Shown here: positions 57,050-64,000 of the stretch, one piece after another | How the letters are laid out: every line of letters begins with the position of its first letter | How positions within the stretch are numbered: position 1 is the stretch's first letter | Assembly: GCF_023703085.1 (NCBI RefSeq) | Contig: NZ_JAMQJY010000001.1 | Span: 248,001 to 312,000, forward strand | Source of the DNA: Alkalicoccobacillus plakortidis | GTDB taxonomy: Bacteria > Bacillota > Bacilli > Bacillales > Bacillaceae_D | Length of the DNA: 64,000 nt | Reading direction: 5' to 3' | Notes under the pieces: generated by a model | The model's input: the letters and a program-made list of their open reading frames with translations, nothing else | The model's database searches: none | Told to the model about the DNA's origin: nothing | Translations under genes and position numbers: made by a program

Positions 57050-57220
57050 ATGGGTTCAAAAAAAGAAGTTCTTTCAACAGTTAAAATTCAAAAAGCTCCA
57101 GATGTCTATAAAATGGTCGATTCATTAAATCGCACCTTAAAAGATCGCGACCTGCTTTTTGGTCTTGCGTTAGATGAAGAGGACGAGCAGAAAATGGTTT
57201 TTACTATTTATAAAACGTAA
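57050..57220 (+). CDS. ypmA: Small conserved protein YpmA
   Basis: A 56-residue soluble protein (MGSKKEVLSTVKIQKAPDVYKMVDSLNRTLKDRDLLFGLALDEED...) of the YpmA family (DUF4264), found before ypmB and aspB in Bacillus. The TAGGAGGAAGC ribosome site is strong. Function unknown. ypmB follows 12 bases later. Confidence 0.85.
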   Translation: MGSKKEVLSTVKIQKAPDVYKMVDSLNRTLKDRDLLFGLALDEEDEQKMVFTIYKT

Positions 57221-57232
57221 GTGGAGGATTTT

Positions 57233-57718
57233 ATGAAAAAGTGGATTATCATAGGAATCATTGCGATGGTGGTGCTTTTAACTGGTGTTTCGGTTTATGC
57301 TTATTCGACCGTTCGCGCTCCGTTGACAGAAGGATATGAACAAGCTCGCCAAACGATATTGGATTCAGGTGAACTTCAATCTGTAGACGATGTTTCTTAT
57401 TTTCACGGTGAGGATTCATTTTTTGTTGTAATGGGTCTAGACACAGAAGGTGATCAAGCAATCGCATGGGTCCCACAGGATCAAGAAGATTCTACGACTG
57501 TTTTAAAGGAATCAGATGGTATAACACCGGAAGAGGCCCAAAGCATAACAGAGTCAGCGGTTAACGCTTCTAAAATTCAATCCGTAAAATTAGGTAAAGA
57601 AGGTAATACTGCGCTGTATGAAGTGAAATATCTAACGGAATCTAATCAACAAGGGTATTATTACCTAACATTTCAAGATGGTTCGTTTATAAAACGATAT
57701 AGTTTAAATAATGACTAA
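57233..57718 (+). CDS. ypmB: YpmB, DUF5590/PepSY-like membrane-anchored protein
   Basis: One N-terminal membrane segment (WIIIGIIAMVVLLTGVSVYAY, residues 3-23) and an outer domain with PepSY-like features (DGITPEEAQSITESAVNASKIQSVKLGKEG). I choose the ATG at 57233, with GGAGG 5 bases upstream, giving 161 residues, as in B. subtilis. Role unknown. It forms a unit with ypmA and aspB. Confidence 0.88.
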   Translation: MKKWIIIGIIAMVVLLTGVSVYAYSTVRAPLTEGYEQARQTILDSGELQSVDDVSYFHGEDSFFVVMGLDTEGDQAIAWVPQDQEDSTTVLKESDGITPEEAQSITESAVNASKIQSVKLGKEGNTALYEVKYLTESNQQGYYYLTFQDGSFIKRYSLNND

Positions 57719-57777
57719 CACTTGATTGTCGAACCTAGTCAACTTATAGTTAAAGAGGACTGTGAGAGGAGAAGATC

Positions 57778-58965
57778 ATGAAATTAGCCAAAAGAGTAGA
57801 TGCACTTACACCATCAAGTACATTAGCGATTACCGCTAAGGCAAAAGAATTAAAAGCACAAGGTCATGATGTGATTGGACTTGGAGCAGGGGAACCTGAC
57901 TTTAACACGCCACAGTATATTATTGATGCTGCTGTAAAATCGATGGAAGAGGGGCATACCAAATATACACCCGCCGCCGGATTGCCAGCATTAAAGGATG
58001 CTATTATTGGTAAGCTTAAACAGGATCAAGGACTCGACTATCAAGCCCCTGAGGTTTTTGTAGGTACCGGTGCTAAACATGTATTATATACATTATTTCA
58101 AGCCTTGTTAGATGAAGGTGATGAGGTTATTATCCCTACACCATATTGGGTAAGCTATCCAGAGCAGGTAAAGCTTGCTTTTGGAGTACCTGTTTATGTA
58201 ACAGGTCATGAGGAGTTTGGTTTTAAGCTAACGCCAGAGCAATTGGAAACAGCTGTCACAGATAAAACAAAAGCTGTCATCATTAATTCTCCAAGTAATC
58301 CAACAGGCGCAATGTATTCACCTGATGAATTAAAAGCGTTAGGAGAAGTCGCCCTTAAACATGATCTCATTATTGTTTCTGATGAAATATATGAAAAATT
58401 GATCTATGGTGGCGCATCTCACACATCGATAGCCGAATTAAGTCCTGAGCTGAAGGCACAAACGATTGTCATAAACGGGGTATCAAAATCTCATTCGATG
58501 ACTGGTTGGAGAATTGGATATGCTGCAGGTGATGCAACGTTAATCAAAGCGATGACAAATCTAGCGAGCCACAGTACATCAAATCCAACAACAAGTGCAC
58601 AATATGGAGCAATTGCCGCTTATACAAAAGACGATGGCTCTGTAGAAACGATGCGTAAAGCCTTCGAAGAGAGACTAAATGTCGCATATGAAAAGCTCAT
58701 TCAAATTCCAGGCGTTTCATGTGTCAAACCTCAAGGTGCATTTTATCTTTTCCCAAATGTACGTGAGACGGTTTCATTATGTGGATTTCCAGATGTTGAT
58801 ACGTGGGTGGAAGCACTTCTAGAAGAAGAAAAAGTAGCGCTTGTACCGGGTTCAGGCTTTGGAGCACCAGATAATGTACGTTTGTCGTATGCAACGTCAT
58901 TAGACCAATTTCTCGCAGCGCTTGAGCGCATTGAACGATTTGTTCTAAGCAAAACAAAAGGATAA
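57778..58965 (+). CDS. aspB: Aspartate aminotransferase
   Basis: Interconverts aspartate/2-oxoglutarate and oxaloacetate/glutamate. Fold type I PLP enzyme: GLGAGEPDFNTP (residues 35-46), NSPSNPTGAMY, SDEIYEKLIYGG, and NGVSKSHSMTGWRIGYAAG with the PLP lysine (near residue 240). 395 residues; GAGAGGAGA ribosome site. Order aspB-asnS-dnaD is as in B. subtilis; its product aspartate is the substrate of the asparaginyl-tRNA partner pathway and of lysine synthesis (dapB). Confidence 0.96.
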   Translation: MKLAKRVDALTPSSTLAITAKAKELKAQGHDVIGLGAGEPDFNTPQYIIDAAVKSMEEGHTKYTPAAGLPALKDAIIGKLKQDQGLDYQAPEVFVGTGAKHVLYTLFQALLDEGDEVIIPTPYWVSYPEQVKLAFGVPVYVTGHEEFGFKLTPEQLETAVTDKTKAVIINSPSNPTGAMYSPDELKALGEVALKHDLIIVSDEIYEKLIYGGASHTSIAELSPELKAQTIVINGVSKSHSMTGWRIGYAAGDATLIKAMTNLASHSTSNPTTSAQYGAIAAYTKDDGSVETMRKAFEERLNVAYEKLIQIPGVSCVKPQGAFYLFPNVRETVSLCGFPDVDTWVEALLEEEKVALVPGSGFGAPDNVRLSYATSLDQFLAALERIERFVLSKTKG

Positions 58966-58990
58966 CACGTTTTATCCTTTTGTTTTAAAT
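58955..58990 (+). terminator. Terminator overlapping the aspB stop
   Basis: CAAAAGGATAA (58955-58965, including the stop codon) pairs with TTATCCTTTTG (58972-58982), followed by TTTTAAAT. May reduce rather than end transcription into asnS. Confidence 0.6.
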
Positions 58991-59023
58991 ACATAGTATG
59001 TTTAATTAAATGGAGGATTTAGA

Positions 59024-60316
59024 ATGAAAACAACGATTTCAAAAATTGGATTATATGCAGATCAGGAAGTCACACTTGGTGCCTGGTTAGCCAATAAACG
59101 ATCAAGTGGTAAAATTGCCTTCTTACAACTACGTGATGGCACAGGCTTTATTCAAGGGGTAGTTGTGAAGGCTGATGTAGGCGAAGAGTTATTTGCCGCA
59201 GCCAAAAACTTAACACAGGAAAGTTCAATGTATGTGACAGGAACCGTTCGCACGGATGAGCGTTCTCCATCAGGTTTTGAATTAACAGTCACGAACTTTA
59301 CAGTAATCAGTGAATCAAAAGATTATCCGATTACACCTAAAGAACATGGAACAGATTTCTTAATGGATCATCGTCATTTATGGCTCCGTTCCAAACGTCA
59401 GCAAGCGGTGATGAAGATTCGTGATCAAATTATCCATGCGACGTATGAATTTTTCCATGAGAATGATTTTTCAAAGCTTGATTCACCGATCTTAACTGGA
59501 AGTTCACCTGAAGGTACTTCAGAATTGTTTGCTACCAAATATTTTGATGAAGATGCGTTTCTTTCACAAAGTGGACAACTTTATGCAGAGGCAGGGGCTA
59601 TGGCTCTTGGACGTGTGTTTACATTTGGACCAACATTCCGTGCTGAAAAATCAAAAACGCGCCGTCATCTCATTGAGTTTTGGATGATTGAACCGGAGAT
59701 GGCATTTGTTGAGTTTGAAGAGAACCTTGAATGGCAAGAGAAGTATGTATCACATCTTGCGGCGTCTGTATTAAAACACAATCAGATTGAATTAAAAACA
59801 CTTGGCCGTGATGTAACAAAGCTTGAGGCAATTGCTGCTCCATTTCCACGGATCACATATGATGATGCGTTAAAGCTATTACACGAAAAAGGTTTTGATG
59901 ACATTAGCTGGGGTGATGATTTTGGTTCACCACACGAAACAGCGATTGCAGAGCATTATGAAAAACCAGTTTTTATTACTCACTATCCAACTTCTTTAAA
60001 ACCATTTTACATGCAGCCTGATGCAAACCGTGATGATGTTGTATTATGTGCTGATTTAATTGCGCCAGAGGGTTATGGAGAAATCATTGGTGGTTCTGAA
60101 CGAATTCACGATTATGAGCTTCTGAAGCAACGAATTGCTGAACATAATTTGTCAGAAGAAACGTATGAGTGGTATTTAGACCTGCGTAAATATGGTTCAG
60201 TGCCACACTCTGGTTTTGGCCTTGGTTTAGAACGTACCGTTGCCTGGCTTTCTGGTGTGGAGCATGTTCGTGAGACGATTCCATTCCCACGTCTGCTTAA
60301 TCGTTTATACCCATAA
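59024..60316 (+). CDS. asnS: Asparaginyl-tRNA synthetase
   Basis: Class IIb aminoacyl-tRNA synthetase. N-terminal OB anticodon-binding domain (residues about 1-110), then motif 2 ([29 protein letters not shown]) and motif 3 ([13 protein letters not shown]) near the C-terminus. 430 residues, as in B. subtilis. The TGGAGGA ribosome site is good. A strong terminator follows. Confidence 0.96.
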   Translation: MKTTISKIGLYADQEVTLGAWLANKRSSGKIAFLQLRDGTGFIQGVVVKADVGEELFAAAKNLTQESSMYVTGTVRTDERSPSGFELTVTNFTVISESKDYPITPKEHGTDFLMDHRHLWLRSKRQQAVMKIRDQIIHATYEFFHENDFSKLDSPILTGSSPEGTSELFATKYFDEDAFLSQSGQLYAEAGAMALGRVFTFGPTFRAEKSKTRRHLIEFWMIEPEMAFVEFEENLEWQEKYVSHLAASVLKHNQIELKTLGRDVTKLEAIAAPFPRITYDDALKLLHEKGFDDISWGDDFGSPHETAIAEHYEKPVFITHYPTSLKPFYMQPDANRDDVVLCADLIAPEGYGEIIGGSERIHDYELLKQRIAEHNLSEETYEWYLDLRKYGSVPHSGFGLGLERTVAWLSGVEHVRETIPFPRLLNRLYP

Positions 60317-60326
60317 TAATAGAACT

Positions 60327-60369
60327 AAAAAAGAGGTCGGTGGTAATTCTAACCGATCTCTTTTTATTT
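60327..60369 (+). terminator. Terminator after asnS
   Basis: AAAAAGAGGTCGGT (60328-60341) pairs with ACCGATCTCTTTTT (60352-60365), and T-rich DNA follows. Confidence 0.85.
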
Positions 60370-60399
60370 TGCTTGTGTATCCAAGCTAACTTCCATACA

Positions 60400-60408
60400 T
60401 GTTATAAT
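60400..60408 (+). promoter_or_regulatory. Candidate extended -10 promoter of dnaD
   Basis: TGTTATAAT, 21 bases before the dnaD start. The -35 is weak. Confidence 0.4.
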
Positions 60409-60428
60409 AGCTGTTGAGGTGTTTAGAA

Positions 60429-61132
60429 ATGAAGAAGAATCAACTTGTAAAATGGATGTCACAAAAGCAGGTTACCATTCCGGCTTTATTACTTGAGCAT
60501 TATACTGAATTAGGATTAAATGAGCATGAGTTAATGGCGCTTTTACATATACAATCCTTTATAAATGAAGGTGATGAGTTTCTCACACCGATGCAGTTAA
60601 GTGAACGGATGACACTTACTCATGAAGAGTGTACAAAGCTATTAAGTAAACTCATTCGATCACAGTTGCTTTCATTAGAGAAAAAATCCGATGAGACGGG
60701 AATTTTATATGAAGCGTACTCTTTAGAACCACTATGGATTCGGTTCATTGAATTACTTGACCAAAAGGAGCACCAAACATCGCAACATGAGTCCAGTGAG
60801 CTTGAAGGTAAGCTGTACAAGCAGATGGAGCAAGAGTTTGGCCGCCCGCTATCGCCCATTGAGGGAGAAACTCTTTCTATGTGGCTTGATCAGGACCAGC
60901 ATCAACCTGAATTGATTTTTGCAGCTTTAAAAGAGGCAGTTATCTCTGGAAAGCTAAACTTCAGATACATTGATCGTATTTTATTTGAATGGAAAAAGAA
61001 CGGGATCCGAACTACAGATCAAGCACGGGCACATAGTGAGAAGTTTCGAAATCAGACTCAAACCAGGAAATCAAATAAAGAACCAGTTCAATCAGATCGT
61101 GTACCTGGGTTTAGCTGTTAGAGCAATCCTAA
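60429..61132 (+). CDS. dnaD: DNA replication initiation and restart protein DnaD (probable frameshift at the last residues)
   Basis: Primosomal protein that helps load the replicative helicase at the origin and at stalled forks. N-terminal winged-helix domain (VTIPALLLEHYTELGLNEHELMALLHI) and C-terminal DnaD/DnaB2 domain (EQEFGRPLSPIEGETLSMWLD ... AALKEAVISGKLNFRYIDRILFEWKKNGI). I choose the ATG at 60429 (MKKNQLVKW). As written it stops at 61121 with VPGFSC; restoring GCTGG for GCTG (61114-61117) would give VPGFSWLEQS ending at 61132, like the usual YNWLE end of DnaD. The lesion is less certain than the others. Confidence 0.88.
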
Positions 61133-61149
61133 GAAGGAGTATCTATAAA

Positions 61150-61806
61150 ATGCTAAGTAAAAAAGCAACACTTCATACAATAGAAGTGATGGGAGAATTG
61201 TTTCCAGAAGCAGAATGTGAACTAATTCATAAAAACCCATTTGAATTATTAATAGCCGTTGTCTTATCTGCTCAGTGTACTGATGCACTTGTTAACCGAG
61301 TGACACCTGGATTGTTTCAAAAATATCAAACACCAGCAGATTATCTCAGTGTACCGGTTGAGGAACTAGAAAATGATATTCGTTCCATTGGACTCTTCCG
61401 CAGTAAGGCAAAGAATATTCAAAAGCTGTCTCAATCATTAATTAATCAATATAATGGTGAGGTTCCAAAAACAAGAGATGAATTAGTTGAACTTGCCGGA
61501 GTTGGACGTAAAACAGCTAATGTAGTAACGTCTGTTGCGTTTGGAGTGCCTGCAATTGCTGTTGATACACATGTTGAACGTGTAAGTAAACGTTTAGGCA
61601 TTTGTCGATGGAAGGACAACGTCAAAGTGGTTGAAGAGACCTTAATGAAAAAGCTACCTGAGAATCTTTGGTCAGATGCTCATCATCGTTTGATCTTTTT
61701 TGGTCGTTATCACTGCAAAGCCCAATCACCTCAATGTCCAACCTGTCCTTTATTAGAAGAATGTCGGGAAGGGAAAAAACGTATGAAGGAGAGGTTAATT
61801 GGATGA
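61150..61806 (+). CDS. nth: Endonuclease III
   Basis: Bifunctional DNA glycosylase and AP lyase that removes oxidised pyrimidines. The helix-hairpin-helix LAGVGRKTANVV carries the catalytic lysine (residues about 115-126), AVDTHVERVSKRLG the catalytic aspartate, and the [4Fe-4S] cluster is C-x6-C-x2-C-x5-C at the C-terminus (CKAQSPQCPTCPLLEEC). 218 residues. ATG at 61150 with AAGAAGGAG upstream. Stop overlaps ypoC start (ATGA). Confidence 0.96.
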   Translation: MLSKKATLHTIEVMGELFPEAECELIHKNPFELLIAVVLSAQCTDALVNRVTPGLFQKYQTPADYLSVPVEELENDIRSIGLFRSKAKNIQKLSQSLINQYNGEVPKTRDELVELAGVGRKTANVVTSVAFGVPAIAVDTHVERVSKRLGICRWKDNVKVVEETLMKKLPENLWSDAHHRLIFFGRYHCKAQSPQCPTCPLLEECREGKKRMKERLIG

Positions 61807-62309
61807 GTATTGATATCCCAGAACATTTTTGTCGTGCTCCTTTTTATGATTCAGGTGATCACGTCCTAAAACCAGATGAAACCAATCAATTTGAGCACGG
61901 CACATTGCCGCTTTTTTGGTTTGATCTGGTAGAAGGGCAAGATGCACAACACTGGGACAAGCATGAGCTGCTTCCAAAATTGTTTAAGAGGTGGCACGAG
62001 TTGGACGAGATATTATCTGTGTATCATGAACAAGAGAACAAACAAGAGGTCGCACGTTTCACCCCGGAATTTACAGCATTAGTGATAGAAGCGTTCTTTT
62101 GGATTAATGATAAACGTGTCCCCACATTAATAGAAGTGGAAGATGAGGTCGCTAAATTAGCGTATATACCGCCAAATAGTAAGGATCGTCTGGCCTTTGT
62201 ACTAATCGCACCACATCGGTATCGCTGTTATATTCAGATGAGGTCTTTAATGGAAGAGCTAGAAAAACTAAATGCAAGGCTTAGAGTGATGGAGGCTAGG
62301 AGTAAGTAG
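61803..62309 (+). CDS. ypoC: YpoC family protein
   Basis: A 168-residue soluble protein (MSIDIPEHFCRAPFYDSGDHV at the start, a helical, acidic middle, and a basic end MEELEKLNARLRVMEARSK). Position directly after nth, and size, match YpoC. The ATG at 61803 overlaps the nth stop. Function unknown. Confidence 0.82.
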   Translation: MSIDIPEHFCRAPFYDSGDHVLKPDETNQFEHGTLPLFWFDLVEGQDAQHWDKHELLPKLFKRWHELDEILSVYHEQENKQEVARFTPEFTALVIEAFFWINDKRVPTLIEVEDEVAKLAYIPPNSKDRLAFVLIAPHRYRCYIQMRSLMEELEKLNARLRVMEARSK

Positions 62310-62329
62310 AGAGAGGGGATCCAACTGTA

Positions 62330-64000
62330 ATGGAACAACAGATGACACCTACGATCGAGTGGACAGAAGCAGAAAAACAACGATTTGCTATTATTAATCG
62401 AAAACAAACAGAAAAACGTTACCAAGTGGCTTTTTGTGGCCACTTTTCAGCTGGTAAATCCACCATATTAAATGAATTTATTGGCTCAGACGTATTGCCA
62501 ACAAGCCCAATCCCAACAAGTGCAAATTTAATTTCGATTCAACATGGTGATTTAGGTTTAGTTGTTAAATCACGAGATGGGAACAATCAAAATTGGAAAG
62601 GGCAGATTCCATGGGAAAAAGTTGCGGAATGGGGCAGAGATGGAGTTGGAATTGAAGAAGTTGCGATTTATGCGCCACTCCCTTTTTTAGAAAACGATGC
62701 AGCTGTATTTGATACACCTGGAGTTGATTCAACGGACCCTACTCACCAATCGATTACGATGGAAGCGCTCTATTCGATGGATCTAATTGTCTATGTGATG
62801 GATTATAATCATGTGCAATCTGAAACGAATCTGTACTTTTTGAAGCAACTTAGTCAAGAGAAAAAGCCACTTTATATTGTGATAAATCAAGTCGATAAGC
62901 ATGATGAATCAGAGCTCTCCTTTACTGAATTCAGTCAAAGTGTAAAATTGGTGTTTGAACAATGGAGTATTCGAACATCAAGAATTTTTTACACAAGCAT
63001 GAAAAAAAGAGAGCATAAGCATAATCAATTTCCTGAATTTGAACAAGAGCTTAAAGCAATTATGTATCAAGGCAGACAGCTGGCTGAACAATCTGTAACT
63101 CGTTTAAAGCAAGGCTTTTATCTAAGCCAAGCAGCAAGGCTGACAGAAGAAGGGGAAGCAAGTGTTGAGCAGGTTGTTGAGCAAATGGAAGAACAAGGGT
63201 TTCAGGAATCTCAATTGGTCAAACAAGCCGAATTGATCGTAGAGAGAGATTGGTTACTAGGCGCAAAAAAACATTTTATCGATAGGTTTGAGAGTGAGTG
63301 GTCTCCTTTATTTAAGCAAGTCACAATTTTTCCAGCAACAACAACGGATTTAACTAGAAGCTGGTTAGAATCCATCGAACCATCATTTAAAATGGGTCTC
63401 TTATTTGCGAAGAAAAAAACAGAAGAAGAACGTGAGAACCGGTTACAGAAACTGATTCAAGAGACGCAGGATAAGGTGAACAGTCAGCTTGTGTTTCATT
63501 TGCAGCAATCGTTTGAACAGGTAGAGAGATATACGTTAAGTAATAGTGATGAAATTGATAAGCTAATCGAACATTTCTCATTTGAGATCACACCACGCTT
63601 TTTTCAGGAAAACGTAAAAACTGGAACTAAAAATCGCGAGTATGTGTATACCTTTACAAGAGAACGAACAGACGCAATTGTACGTGGAATGAGAGAGCAA
63701 GCGAGAATCATTGTTGAAAAGATGGCAGAAGGTCAAGAAACATATTGGGCAAAGCAACTGAAAGACGTTGAATCAGAACTTCGAACGTTAGAAGAAGTTG
63801 AGGCGTATGCAAAAAAAGTAACGAACATTAAACAGGAGTATGAAGAACTTGTCCATGAGTGTGAAAACATCGCAGCAACGTTTGATGATGAAGGCTTATT
63901 AGAACAGAAAATAGATCAAGCAAAACAACAGGATGTTCCAGAGGATAGAGGAACTGACATTGAGTGGATTCAAACGAATGATCACACATCTGTTGATAAA
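62330..64000 (+). CDS. dynA: Dynamin-like GTPase DynA, N-terminal part (runs off the window)
   Basis: Bacterial dynamin-like proteins fuse and repair membranes; B. subtilis DynA (YpbR) is two dynamin subunits fused in one chain of about 1190 residues and protects against phage and antibiotics. Here the first 557 residues are visible: P-loop GHFSAGKST (residues 42-50), switch I threonine in PTSPIPTSA, DTPG (about residue 128) and NQVDK. A long helical stalk follows, with no second P-loop before the window ends. The ATG at 62330 has GAGAGGGG upstream. Its place after ypoC is close to the B. subtilis order. Confidence 0.88.
   Translation, partial: MEQQMTPTIEWTEAEKQRFAIINRKQTEKRYQVAFCGHFSAGKSTILNEFIGSDVLPTSPIPTSANLISIQHGDLGLVVKSRDGNNQNWKGQIPWEKVAEWGRDGVGIEEVAIYAPLPFLENDAAVFDTPGVDSTDPTHQSITMEALYSMDLIVYVMDYNHVQSETNLYFLKQLSQEKKPLYIVINQVDKHDESELSFTEFSQSVKLVFEQWSIRTSRIFYTSMKKREHKHNQFPEFEQELKAIMYQGRQLAEQSVTRLKQGFYLSQAARLTEEGEASVEQVVEQMEEQGFQESQLVKQAELIVERDWLLGAKKHFIDRFESEWSPLFKQVTIFPATTTDLTRSWLESIEPSFKMGLLFAKKKTEEERENRLQKLIQETQDKVNSQLVFHLQQSFEQVERYTLSNSDEIDKLIEHFSFEITPRFFQENVKTGTKNREYVYTFTRERTDAIVRGMREQARIIVEKMAEGQETYWAKQLKDVESELRTLEEVEAYAKKVTNIKQEYEELVHECENIAATFDDEGLLEQKIDQAKQQDVPEDRGTDIEWIQTNDHTSVDK

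Noticed and set aside
1..64000. CRISPR arrays, tRNA or rRNA genes, prophage or insertion-sequence genes
   Set aside because: None seen: no regularly spaced direct repeats, no rRNA/tRNA-like blocks, no transposase, integrase or phage structural gene. The window is core chromosome.

Overview
The window is 64 kb of chromosome from a spore-forming member of the Bacillaceae. The evidence is core gene order shared with Bacillus subtilis (sleB-ypeB, cmk-ypfD-der-gpsA-spoIVA, mtrB, hepS-menG-hepT-ndk-cheR-aroC-aroB-aroH, trpEDCFBA-hisC-tyrA, ypiABF-qcrABC, dapB-mgsA-bshB1-bshA-cca-birA-panBCD-dinG, ypmAB-aspB-asnS-dnaD-nth-ypoC), sporulation and germination genes, bacillithiol genes and a TRAP-controlled trp operon. 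A futalosine-type menaquinone set (UbiA-like, UbiX-like, MqnA) sits inside the hepS/hepT cluster where B. subtilis has none; together with the general gene style this suggests an alkaliphilic or halotolerant relative of the B. halodurans group (inference). Nearly all genes are on the + strand.

Layout. 1-4.2 kb: end of a yitJ-like homocysteine methyltransferase/MTHFR, then the germination pair sleB-ypeB. 4.2-13.4 kb: motI/ypfA, cmk, plsC, ypfD, yphA, der, plsY, gpsA, a SpoVIF-like gene, yphE, yphF. 13.6-21.9 kb: spoIVA, mtrB, then quinone/polyprenyl synthesis (hepS, menG, UbiA-like, ubiX, mqnA, hepT), ndk, cheR. 21.9-33.1 kb: the aromatic supraoperon, with a trp leader carrying a sigma-A promoter, about eleven TRAP triplets and a terminator. 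33.1-33.66 kb: a gene-free stretch with a palindromic repeat and a likely CcpA-controlled small RNA on the minus strand. 33.7-41.6 kb: a degenerate amidohydrolase-like gene, ypiA/B/F, the qcrABC menaquinol:cytochrome c reductase, ypjA, ypjB and a zinc peptidase. 41.6-43.2 kb: ypjC on the minus strand and two small genes. 43.2-43.95 kb: repeats. 43.95-52.5 kb: dapB to panD plus a TPR gene. 52.5-64 kb: dinG, mtaD-like, a small minus-strand gene, ypmA, ypmB, aspB, asnS, dnaD, nth, ypoC and the start of a dynamin-like dynA.

How it works together. Chorismate made by the aro genes feeds both tryptophan/tyrosine and, through MqnA, menaquinone. HepS/HepT make the polyprenyl tail, the UbiA-like enzyme attaches it, MenG methylates the ring, and QcrABC oxidises the finished quinol. 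MtrB (TRAP), encoded about 9 kb upstream, should control the trp leader.

Two cross-cutting points. First, at least fourteen otherwise normal genes contain a one-base insertion, almost always turning CCAGC into CCAAGC on one strand or the other, and a few genes lack one base in an A run. These are very probably consensus errors rather than mutations, so affected genes are annotated at full span with the lesion noted. Second, the most interesting biology I found is the candidate CcpA-regulated small RNA at 33430-33531 (minus), which has consensus promoter hexamers with a cre site between them, an anti-Shine-Dalgarno-like loop and a strong terminator.
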